A program made the position numbers and the translations under genes. The notes beneath the pieces were generated by a model. It saw only the letters and a program-made list of their open reading frames with translations, did not search any database and had not been told where the DNA came from. From the NCBI GenBank assembly GCA_030527115.1, contig JAUNBM010000010.1:1-54492 (forward strand): a stretch of DNA of 54,492 nt. Reading direction: 5' to 3'. The stretch is from Clostridia bacterium. Lineage in GTDB: Bacteria; Bacillota; Clostridia; Christensenellales; CAG-138. The first letter of the stretch is position 1, and each line of letters begins with the position of its first letter. This document shows positions 1 to 6,923 of the stretch, piece after piece.

Positions 1-29
1 ATAAATAGAATCAGTCCTGCCCTTTTCAT
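1..29 (-). CDS. 5' end of a gene cut by the window edge
   Basis: Only the first nine codons are visible; they read MKRAGLILF, basic then hydrophobic, as at the start of a signal peptide or membrane segment. The start is supported by a perfect GGAGG on the minus strand at 42-38, 8 nt before the ATG at 29-27, and by a promoter further upstream (129-156). The gene runs out of the window and diverges from the MATE gene. Nothing more can be said about its function. Confidence 0.6.
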
Positions 30-128
30 CTTCCTTGCCTCCAAATTACTTTTGCAAGCACCACGGACAAACGCAAAAATGCCCGCAATGACGTTGCAAT
101 TTATCGTCCAATTTGTCGTCTTATTTTG

Positions 129-156
129 ATTTTACAACGGGATTAACCATAGTCAA
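129..156 (-). promoter_or_regulatory. SigA-like promoter of the clipped minus-strand gene
   Basis: On the minus strand, TTGACT (156-151) and TAAAAT (134-129) are separated by 16 nt, with predicted start near 122 and about 90 nt of leader before the ATG at 29. The rest of the 30-249 interval shows no other recognisable feature. Confidence 0.45.
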
Positions 157-249
157 GCGATATGGAGATAATTAAAAGTTATTCCGCCTTTCAAACGACT
201 TTCGGCAAAGTTTAGTTCGACTTTGAAACCCTTTTGGGTAAAAAAGGCT

Positions 250-279
250 TTGACAAATCAGCTTTTTGGGTGGTAAAAT
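250..279 (+). promoter_or_regulatory. SigA-like promoter of the MATE transcript
   Basis: A perfect TTGACA (250-255) and TAAAAT (274-279) are separated by 18 nt. A TG pair at 271-272 makes this an extended -10. Predicted start is near 285-287, leaving about a 150-nt leader before the MATE start codon. Confidence 0.65.
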
Positions 280-284
280 GAGCT

Positions 285-392
285 ATGAACGTGTGGCGTA
301 ACTGCGTAAATCCAGTTGAGCCGCGCGTTTTTTCGTTGCGCGGGAGCGAACTTCTTCGCATACGGAATTTAAGCGTGTTGCCTGAGGCGTAA
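285..392 (+). CDS. Possible leader peptide, 35 codons
   Basis: ATG at 285 lies 5 nt after the -10 box, so the transcript would begin at or next to the start codon. The frame stays open for 35 codons and stops with TAA at 390-392. That stop lies inside the terminator-like hairpin (370-415) that precedes the MATE gene. The peptide is Arg-rich (five Arg codons between residues 5 and 27) and matches nothing I recognise. A ribosome reaching the stop codon would cover the 5' arm of the hairpin, so translation could control readthrough. An open frame of this length arises by chance fairly often, so this is a proposal based on position. Confidence 0.35.
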   Translation: MNVWRNCVNPVEPRVFSLRGSELLRIRNLSVLPEA

Positions 393-422
393 ATCCGGCT
401 TGGACTTAGCGCTTATTTTTTT
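304..422 (+). promoter_or_regulatory. Structured leader with terminator in front of the MATE gene
   Basis: GCGTAAATCC occurs twice (304-313 and 387-396), the first time as the loop of a hairpin with stem AACTG/CAGTT. Further stems are CCGCGC/GCGCGG (about 321-341) and GCGAA/TTCGC (about 346-359). TAAGCG (370-375) pairs with CGCTTA (410-415) and is followed by seven T (416-422) that run straight into the ribosome binding site GGAGG (423-427). This has the layout of a transcription attenuator or riboswitch expression platform. I do not recognise a known riboswitch class. Confidence 0.45.
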
Positions 423-435
423 GGAGGAACGCATA

Positions 436-1857
436 ATGGAACAGAAATCCAACTCTTTTTTGGAAACCGAACGGATTGGCACGCTCATGAAGCGGTATGC
501 CATTCCCTGCATAATCTCACTTTTGGTCGCGGCGTTATACAACATCGTGGATCAGATCTTCATCGCAAACGCGGCTTACCTCGGTTCCTATGGCAACGCC
601 GCCAACACGGTCGTTTTCCCGCTTACCGTCGTTGCCCTTGCGATAGCCGTAATGATAGGCGACGGTTGTTGCTCATTCGTCAGCATCTGCCTGGGCGCGG
701 GCAGGAAGGAGGACGCGCATCGTGGAATCGGCAATGCGATAGTCCTTTGCACCGGAGCCGGACTTGCGCTTGCGGCAGTATATCTGGTTTTAGACGAACA
801 GCTTTTAACGCTTTTTGGCGGCCGTGTCAACGAGGAGACCTTTGCCCAATCAAAGGAATACTTCTTCTATATTACCCTCGGAATCCCCTTCTACGCCTTC
901 GGTCAGGCGATAAATCCCATAATTCGATCCGACGGAAGCCCGAAGTACGCCATGGTTTCGACCCTCGCGGGCGCTCTGCTCAACATAGTTTTAGACCCGA
1001 TCTTTATCTTCGCTTTTAAATGGGGCATGATGGGCGCCGCCGTCGCCACCGTTGCCGGTCAGGTTTTAACCTGCGTCTTGGCTGTGCGCTATCTTTTGAA
1101 GATGAAAGCCGTAAAGCTCGTAAGGGACAGCTTTAAGCTCCGGTTTCGACTGATAAGACGGTTTCTTGCCCTTGGCGTAAGCAGTTTTTTGGCGCAGGCT
1201 TCGCTTGTTTTGAGCATGGCCGCCGTGCAAAACATGGTGGTGAAGTATGGGGCGGCAGACCCTGTTTTCGGCCTGCCGCAATACGCTCAAATACCCATGG
1301 CGGTGCTGGGCATAGTTATGAAGTTCTTTCAGATAGTCATTTCAATCGTCGTCGGCATGGCGGCTGGCTGTATTCCAATCGTCGGCTACAATATCGGGGC
1401 GGGCCGCATGGACAGGGCAAAACAGCTGTTTTCCCGCCTGCTTATCGCTGAAGCTATCGTTGGACTCGTTGCCCTGCTCTTAGTCGAGCTTTTTCCGGCA
1501 CATCTTATCGGAGTCTTTGGCGCGTCCGCCGAAAGCGTCTACTATACCGATTTTGCAGTAAAGAGCTTCAGGATATACCTCTGCATGATGATTCTCGCCT
1601 GCGTAAACAAGGCGACCTTTATCTACCTGCAGGCGCTCGGCAAGGCATTTTTGTCCATGTTGCTCTCGATGTTTCGCGAGGTCGTCTTGGGCGTTGGGCT
1701 CGCCCTGTTGCTCCCCCGCATCTTTGGGCTTGAGGGCGTGCTGTATTCCTTCCCCGCCGCCGATATTCTCACCTTTATAGCTTCGGTTTTTGTGATTGCG
1801 CATACCTATAAACTGCTTCGCACCAACGAACTGTTCCGCCTTTCACAGGAAACTTAG
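436..1857 (+). CDS. MATE family multidrug/Na+ antiporter
   Basis: This 473-residue membrane protein has the two-bundle repeat of MATE exporters, about twelve hydrophobic segments, and the opening GTLMKRYAIPCI plus NIVDQIFI seen in the DinF/NorM-like bacterial branch. It probably expels organic cations or drugs in exchange for Na+ or H+. The start at 436 is chosen because GGAGG (423-427) sits 8 nt upstream; an in-frame ATG at 400 lies inside the leader terminator and lacks an SD. The gene is monocistronic, with a promoter at 250-279, an attenuator-like leader and a terminator at 1898. The substrate cannot be told from sequence. Confidence 0.93.
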   Translation: MEQKSNSFLETERIGTLMKRYAIPCIISLLVAALYNIVDQIFIANAAYLGSYGNAANTVVFPLTVVALAIAVMIGDGCCSFVSICLGAGRKEDAHRGIGNAIVLCTGAGLALAAVYLVLDEQLLTLFGGRVNEETFAQSKEYFFYITLGIPFYAFGQAINPIIRSDGSPKYAMVSTLAGALLNIVLDPIFIFAFKWGMMGAAVATVAGQVLTCVLAVRYLLKMKAVKLVRDSFKLRFRLIRRFLALGVSSFLAQASLVLSMAAVQNMVVKYGAADPVFGLPQYAQIPMAVLGIVMKFFQIVISIVVGMAAGCIPIVGYNIGAGRMDRAKQLFSRLLIAEAIVGLVALLLVELFPAHLIGVFGASAESVYYTDFAVKSFRIYLCMMILACVNKATFIYLQALGKAFLSMLLSMFREVVLGVGLALLLPRIFGLEGVLYSFPAADILTFIASVFVIAHTYKLLRTNELFRLSQET

Positions 1858-1897
1858 CGAACGAGCTGTCCAAATTAAAAGGTTTTTCAAAATAAAA

Positions 1898-1927
1898 CGG
1901 CTGAATTTTTCCGTTCAGCCGCTTTTT
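1898..1927. terminator. Bidirectional intrinsic terminator
   Basis: CGGCTGAA (1898-1905) and TTCAGCCG (1914-1921) form an 8-bp stem. CTTTTTC follows on the plus strand, and an A-rich run precedes it (T-rich on the minus strand). It separates the convergent MATE and dockerin-protein genes. Confidence 0.85.
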
Positions 1928-1947
1928 CGTTCATATAATTTAATTGG

Positions 1948-4569
1948 CTAACCTAAGTCCGTTTCCAACCGCACGATATAGCGCAGTATTTTTGCGGCGT
2001 CCGCCGAACTCACGGTATTGGAGCCGTCAACGTCGGCATTCATCATGCCGAGGGTGTTCAGCTCCGACAAGCGCACGATATAGCGCAACACCCATGCCGC
2101 ATCGTATGCGCTGATTGTCCCGTCGCAATTTACATCGCCATACAGCCGCCGCCCGCAATGCTCGCAAGCGCCGTTTGCATAGGAATGCTCGCAGTCGTCG
2201 TCCTGTTCCCAAATCGCAACGAGCTGATCGTTCTCATGCGGAGTATATTCCGCGCCCGCCGCATATCTGTTCTCGCCGTCGTACCAATATAAGAACCTTA
2301 GTTCATCGTGGAAGGCTTCCGGAAGCGTCAGCGCTTCCCCGCTCTCGGTCTGCGTCCATTCCCCGATTCCCGCCTGCCCGCTGTTGGCAAAGAGCGTCAC
2401 AGTATAGAGTCCGGAATCGTCGCTGACGGCGGCATAGCTCGCGAACAGCTCGATGCTGTCGCGCACAACGAAGCCGCCCGGCTGGACAACCCCGTCCAGC
2501 GCCCAGCCCGCAAACACATAGCCCTCGGGCGGATTGGGAGCGGAGCAGGCGATATCCGCGAGGATCGTGCCCTTGGATACCCTGAAGGTCTCGGTTGCAT
2601 CATCGCTTGAAAAGGTCACGCTCCGGATATTCAGCTCCGTCTTCTTGTAGAGCTGTATAACTGCCACGTCCGACGAGGTTGGATTGGTTCCCTTCCCGGA
2701 TGAAAAATAGGGAGGTATTGCACCGTTTAGCGTTATATAAGCGAGGGGTTGGCTCGAATGCGAGCGGGCGCAAAGCCCACCGTTGCGGTAATACCATATG
2801 CGGCTTACGCCCTCCGGCTCGTTCTCGGTTACAAGGTCGGACATATTGCCCCCGGTGAAGCGCGCCAAATACCAGCCGGAGCTTACGTTCCGTATGTTGT
2901 AGCCCGCGCCGCCGTCCGCGGCCTCGGAAAACACCCAGCGCATATCGTCGGTAATCGCCGTCCCGTCTATCAGCGAATAGATGCAGTCGTTTGTTCCGGC
3001 GGTTTCGAGCAGTTCGGAGAGCTTGGCGGGATCGGTCTCCGCGCCGACAAGATAGTCATAGATGGAATTCTCCCCGTAATATATATCCATCGCCTCGTTT
3101 GTGAGTATATAGGTCTCAAAGCCGAGCGTTGCGGTGATAAGATACTCCACTCCACACTCTATCTCGTCGGTTTTTACAAACACGCCGCCAACGTCCTGCA
3201 CCGTTACCGCGCAAATCCGCTCCATTGCCTCCTCGCCGTCATAGACGGTGCAGCGGATTGTAGCCGTCCCGGCTTTCTTTGCAAATATCAGGGCTGTCCC
3301 GTCCCCGGTTGACCGAACCTGGGCAACCTCCGGATTCAGGCTCGTCCAATCGACGCCCGTTGGAGTGAAATTGAGGCAGTTCACCGAAACGGTCTCCTCG
3401 TCATAGGCGTTTACCAGCCCGCTCGGATCGTATTCGAGGAGTACATTTTGGGAGGAAAGCCCGGCAAACCTGCCGTCGAATGGGAAAACCCAGTCGGATT
3501 TTACCTCCTGAATCGAGTCGGGGTTCTCGGGATAGGGGTCGTAATCCGACACGAATATGGGATAGGCCTTGTTAGCTCCGCCATAGATATCGTAGTCGGC
3601 ATATTTATCCTTCATATAGGCGGCGGCCTCTGCGACCGTATAGCCGTTCTTCATGTGTTCAAAGAAGTAGGTCTCGTATTCGTAGTCGCTGATAAAGGTT
3701 ACGTTTTGCGAATAGCCAAAAACCACCTCAGCCCCCATCTCGCGAAGCGGCGTCGCCAATCCGTCGGTTTTCATCCCCTCGCAAATCGGAATCCATATCA
3801 GCGAGGATGCAAGCTGGCCCACGGTATGCTCTTTTAGATAGCCGCCGTCGATCCCGTATTCATCCCTGCCGAAGCTATAGGCATAGCCGTTATTATAGTC
3901 CCTCGAACTCAAGCCCTCGTCCGAGGTTAGCATTATATAGGAGGTATCTTTGTAGCTATACCCGTGGCTGTCGATTATCACGACCGCCTTGTCGGTCAGC
4001 GCCTCGCAAATGGCGCTGGCGTTCGCCTCCTTCCCCGAAAGCAGGGTATAGGTTCCGCCGAGAGTTTGGGCGATGGAATCCGCCTCATTGAGATACTGAT
4101 CGGTAAAGTTATCGTCATAGCCATAGTATGGCCCTATGAGCAAAACGTTTTGTGTGGATGCGGTTTGGCTTTTGGTTTGATAGGACACGGTCATAACCCT
4201 GTCCTCGCCTTCGCCGCTTATATCGTTGCTCCTAAGGCGGATACTGTATATGCAACCGATGCCGTCGACGGTGGCAAAAGCAAAGCCGTCGTCAGTTATA
4301 TCGGTTATGGAGGACGCATCCACATAGGGATTTTCATAGGCGGCTTGAAGCATTCTTTCAACAAGGTCTTCCCCGTCCTCCGAATAGGAGAGCGGCGACT
4401 GCTCCTCCACCGCGTCCAGCATCGACCACATCTTGTCCAATGTCGAAAAGATGCGGGCCTCGATGCTCTCCTCCGCAATCGTTGACAGGGGCAACGCCAG
4501 AAGGATTAAAACGAGGATGAGCGCGAGCGCAATCGCTTTTGAAAGCCTTTTTAGTACATTCGTCTCCAT
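1948..4569 (-). CDS. Secreted caspase-like (clan CD) peptidase with Ig-like repeats and dockerin
   Basis: This is an 873-residue exported protein. Residues 1-32 look like a signal peptide. Residues about 140-340 resemble a clan CD cysteine peptidase (gingipain/caspase-like fold): a strand ending in the Asp-Ser-His-Gly motif with His202, and a later strand ending PICEG with Cys263, a plausible catalytic dyad. A bacterial Ig-like (Big2-type) domain follows at about 385-460, then a region of unknown fold, then one or two InlB-type beta repeats ending in WEQ near 790. A short Cys/His segment (HSYANGACEHCG) precedes a type I dockerin (809-873) with two Ca2+-loop/helix repeats, each ending LRYIVRL. 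No cohesin is present in the window. The start codon has no SD and lies 7 nt after a TATAAT, suggesting a leaderless mRNA. The peptidase assignment is inferred from motif spacing. Confidence 0.72.
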   Translation of the reverse strand: METNVLKRLSKAIALALILVLILLALPLSTIAEESIEARIFSTLDKMWSMLDAVEEQSPLSYSEDGEDLVERMLQAAYENPYVDASSITDITDDGFAFATVDGIGCIYSIRLRSNDISGEGEDRVMTVSYQTKSQTASTQNVLLIGPYYGYDDNFTDQYLNEADSIAQTLGGTYTLLSGKEANASAICEALTDKAVVIIDSHGYSYKDTSYIMLTSDEGLSSRDYNNGYAYSFGRDEYGIDGGYLKEHTVGQLASSLIWIPICEGMKTDGLATPLREMGAEVVFGYSQNVTFISDYEYETYFFEHMKNGYTVAEAAAYMKDKYADYDIYGGANKAYPIFVSDYDPYPENPDSIQEVKSDWVFPFDGRFAGLSSQNVLLEYDPSGLVNAYDEETVSVNCLNFTPTGVDWTSLNPEVAQVRSTGDGTALIFAKKAGTATIRCTVYDGEEAMERICAVTVQDVGGVFVKTDEIECGVEYLITATLGFETYILTNEAMDIYYGENSIYDYLVGAETDPAKLSELLETAGTNDCIYSLIDGTAITDDMRWVFSEAADGGAGYNIRNVSSGWYLARFTGGNMSDLVTENEPEGVSRIWYYRNGGLCARSHSSQPLAYITLNGAIPPYFSSGKGTNPTSSDVAVIQLYKKTELNIRSVTFSSDDATETFRVSKGTILADIACSAPNPPEGYVFAGWALDGVVQPGGFVVRDSIELFASYAAVSDDSGLYTVTLFANSGQAGIGEWTQTESGEALTLPEAFHDELRFLYWYDGENRYAAGAEYTPHENDQLVAIWEQDDDCEHSYANGACEHCGRRLYGDVNCDGTISAYDAAWVLRYIVRLSELNTLGMMNADVDGSNTVSSADAAKILRYIVRLETDLG

Positions 4570-4576
4570 GTTACAG

Positions 4577-4605
4577 ATTATAGCATATCGGGGCGCTTTT
4601 GAGAA
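4577..4605 (-). promoter_or_regulatory. Extended -10 promoter abutting the dockerin-protein start codon
   Basis: On the minus strand TGC-TATAAT (4585-4577) is preceded by TTCTCA (4605-4600) with 17-nt spacing. Only 7 nt separate the -10 from the ATG (4569), so transcription should start at the initiation codon itself. Confidence 0.7.
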
Positions 4606-4619
4606 GCGGGAATATTTAG

Positions 4620-4648
4620 TTGCGGCTTGAAGCCCGTTTTGCTATAAT
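4620..4648 (+). promoter_or_regulatory. Extended -10 promoter abutting the ABC-F start codon
   Basis: TTGCGG (4620-4625), a 17-nt spacer, and TGC-TATAAT (4640-4648). The gap to the ATG at 4655 is 6 nt and there is no SD. The two divergent promoters in this 85-bp interval are both leaderless in layout. Confidence 0.7.
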
Positions 4649-4654
4649 CGGTGC

Positions 4655-6511
4655 ATGGGACTATTGAATTTTAACGGAATAGTTAAATACTACGGCAACC
4701 GTTGTCTTTTAAACGAGGTCACCTTTACGGTTGAACGCGGCGACAGGCTCGCGCTCATCGGCCCGAACGGCTCCGGCAAAACCACCCTGCTTCGCATCGC
4801 CAACGGCTTGGAAAGCTGCGATATGGGCGGCGCTTCCTTCTCGCGCGGAACCCGGGTGGGATATCTGATGCAGAATTTTGAGATGCTCGGCGAGGATGAA
4901 AACGCGCTCTATTGGAGCGAGGTCGTAAAGCTGGAGCAAAAGATGAGCCGGCTACAAAAGGCCATGGCGGACGCCGCGGGCAACGAGCTGTCCGAGCTTA
5001 TGGCGCAGTATGAGCGGGTTTGCGCCAAATATGAGAGCATGGACGGCTATGTTGTCGAAAGCCGGCTGAAGGCGACCCTGCTCGGGCTGGGCTTAAAGAG
5101 CGAGGCGCTCACAACTCCGATATCGAAGCTGTCGAGCGGCGAACGAATGCGCGTTGCTCTCGCCCGAATCCTGCTGACCTCCCCCGATCTGCTCATCCTC
5201 GACGAGCCGACGAATCATCTCGACGTCAACGCGACTATGTGGCTTGAGGAATACCTCAAGGGCTTTTCGGGCGGAGTTTTAGTCGTGTCGCACGACCGCT
5301 ACTTCCTCGACCGGGTTGCGACGCGCATCGTTGAGCTGAACAACGGCTCGGTGGTGAGCTTCAAGGGCAATTACAGCTCCTTTTTACAACAAAAGCAGAT
5401 TCGCCTCGACTTTTTGAACAAGGAGAGAGCGCGCCTCGACCGCGAGATCCTCCGCGAAAAGGAGATATATACCACCCTGCGCTCGCACCGCATGATAAAA
5501 GCGGCGCAGTCGAGGGAAAAGGTTATCGCCCGCCTCACCGAGGAGCGCGCTGAACTTAGGCAAAAGAAGCGGCAGGGGCATCTCGGCGCGGTCAATACGG
5601 CTTCGATAAACCTCAAGCCCACCGATCATATAAGCGCCGAAATCGCCGTTTGCGAAAACGCCTCCAAGCGCTTCGGGGACGTCGAGCTTTTTTCCGCCGC
5701 GTCCTTTGTTATCGGAGGCGGCGAACACCTCGCGATAGTCGGGCCTAACGGCTGTGGGAAAACCACCCTGCTTAGAATGCTTCAGGGGCTGGACGCCGAT
5801 TTTACCGGAAAGTGCCGCATCGGAAGCTGGGTTCGCACCGGAGTTTTGGATCAGAACACCGAGTTTGACGATACCTCCCTGTCGATGATTCAGCTCGTAA
5901 CTTTGGAAAAGGAGCAAACGGAGGATTCGGCAAGGCTCGCCTTAAGCCGCGTAGGTTTTTACGGCGACGAGATCTTCAAGCCCATCGGCCTGCTCTCCGG
6001 CGGCGAACGAGTCCGCCTCAAGCTCGCGCTCCTGATGCAACAGAATCCCCAGTGCCTGATCCTCGACGAGCCGACCAACCACCTCGACCTCCCCGCCCGT
6101 GAAGCGGTCGAAAACGCCGTCGCATCGTTTCGGGGCACGGTAATCGCGGTTTCGCACGACCGCTATTTCTTAAACCGCTGTGCCGAGCGCATCCTGGCTT
6201 TTGAGAACAAGCGCCTCGTTTCCTATGAGGGCAACTGGGATGATTATATGAAAGCCACCGCTTTGGATAACGACAAGCCGGCTCCGGCGGGCAAAAAGCG
6301 GGGAGCGGCCAAGCCCGCCGCGCCCGCGGCTTCTGCTCCCGACCCTTCGGTTGAGCTGGAAAAGAGGATTGAAGCACTCGAAGCCAAAAAGGATCAGCTC
6401 GAAGCCGCGCTTAATGAGCTTACCCCGCTCGACACCTATTTGGAGCTTCAATCGCTGTACGATGAAATCGACGCCCTCTATGCCGAATGGCTGAAAATTG
6501 GCAAGCCTTAG
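4655..6511 (+). CDS. ABC-F family ATP-binding protein
   Basis: This 618-residue soluble protein has two ABC ATPase domains and no membrane segments, the hallmark of ABC-F ribosome-associated proteins (translation factors or antibiotic-protection proteins). Both domains are intact: Walker A GPNGSGKTT and GPNGCGKTT, signatures LSSGE and LSGGE, Walker B LILDEPTNHLD twice. A charged linker connects them, and the C-terminus after a Lys/Ala/Pro-rich stretch is a coiled coil, as in the Uup/YdiF branch. Whether it protects against a drug cannot be judged, although it lies between two drug-exporter loci. It starts 6 nt after a TATAAT with no SD. A terminator follows at 6538. Confidence 0.92.
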   Translation: MGLLNFNGIVKYYGNRCLLNEVTFTVERGDRLALIGPNGSGKTTLLRIANGLESCDMGGASFSRGTRVGYLMQNFEMLGEDENALYWSEVVKLEQKMSRLQKAMADAAGNELSELMAQYERVCAKYESMDGYVVESRLKATLLGLGLKSEALTTPISKLSSGERMRVALARILLTSPDLLILDEPTNHLDVNATMWLEEYLKGFSGGVLVVSHDRYFLDRVATRIVELNNGSVVSFKGNYSSFLQQKQIRLDFLNKERARLDREILREKEIYTTLRSHRMIKAAQSREKVIARLTEERAELRQKKRQGHLGAVNTASINLKPTDHISAEIAVCENASKRFGDVELFSAASFVIGGGEHLAIVGPNGCGKTTLLRMLQGLDADFTGKCRIGSWVRTGVLDQNTEFDDTSLSMIQLVTLEKEQTEDSARLALSRVGFYGDEIFKPIGLLSGGERVRLKLALLMQQNPQCLILDEPTNHLDLPAREAVENAVASFRGTVIAVSHDRYFLNRCAERILAFENKRLVSYEGNWDDYMKATALDNDKPAPAGKKRGAAKPAAPAASAPDPSVELEKRIEALEAKKDQLEAALNELTPLDTYLELQSLYDEIDALYAEWLKIGKP

Positions 6512-6537
6512 TTAAAAGCCCTATTGCCCTCCGCTTC

Positions 6538-6564
6538 GGGCAACGGAGGCTTTGCCCTTTTTTT
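6538..6564 (+). terminator. Intrinsic terminator after the ABC-F gene
   Basis: GGGCAA (6538-6543) pairs with TTGCCC (6552-6557), followed by seven T. An alternative stem CCTCCG/CGGAGG overlaps the same bases. Confidence 0.75.
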
Positions 6565-6633
6565 GCAATCCTTCCCTTAGCGCCACGCAATGCAATCGAA
6601 TTTGGGGCTAAACCTCCCGCCTTAAAAAAAGTC

Positions 6634-6662
6634 TTGACTTGCTTCGGGCTTTATGCTAAACT
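6634..6662 (+). promoter_or_regulatory. SigA-like promoter of the ABC exporter operon
   Basis: TTGACT (6634-6639), a 17-nt spacer, and TGC-TAAACT (6654-6662). Predicted start is near 6669, giving a leader of about 250 nt before the first exporter gene at 6924. Confidence 0.75.
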
Positions 6663-6668
6663 GCATCT

Positions 6669-6906
6669 ATTCTGTGGAAAGAATGTATTTGAAATGATCA
6701 AGCTTAGAAATTAGCGCTCAACCGCATCGGTATCGAGTTCTCTACCTTTGGTTGAGAGGCTTTTGCCCAACTCAACCAGACCGCGATTGCTCAACCGCCG
6801 GGTTCGTGCTATATTTCGATTGTATCAGTCGTACACATTCCGACCGCAAAAACCCCCGCTATTGGGGTCTCAATTGGTTGTGATGTCGTACGCACAGCCA
6901 TTTTTT
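6669..6906 (+). promoter_or_regulatory. Attenuator leader of the ABC exporter operon
   Basis: The leader carries CTCAACC at 6717-6723, 6771-6777 and 6790-6796, and its complement GGTTGAG at 6750-6756. TGGTTGAG (6749-6756) can form an 8-bp stem with CTCAACCA (6771-6778), or GGTTGAG can pair with the upstream copy. The last hairpin, TGGTTGTG (6875-6882) with CACAGCCA (6893-6900) followed by six T, is a terminator. Its 5' arm contains GGTTG, complementary to every CAACC copy, so alternative antiterminator pairings exist. Short candidate leader ORFs are present (ATG at 6683, four codons; ATG at 6694, six codons, MIKLRN), but neither has a good SD. The layout resembles the leader-peptide attenuation of bmrCD in Bacillus subtilis. 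Confidence 0.55.
6875..6906 (+). terminator. Leader terminator 18 nt before the first exporter gene
   Basis: 8-bp stem (one G-U pair) with a 10-nt loop, then TTTTTT at 6901-6906. It lies immediately upstream of the SD GAGGTGAT, so genes downstream are expressed only on readthrough. Confidence 0.7.
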
Positions 6907-6923
6907 ATTGTTTGAGGTGATCT

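Noticed and set aside
6487-6714. 75-codon frame across the ABC-F terminator and exporter promoter
   Set aside because: It spans a terminator and a promoter and has no SD; only its last six codons could be a separate leader ORF.
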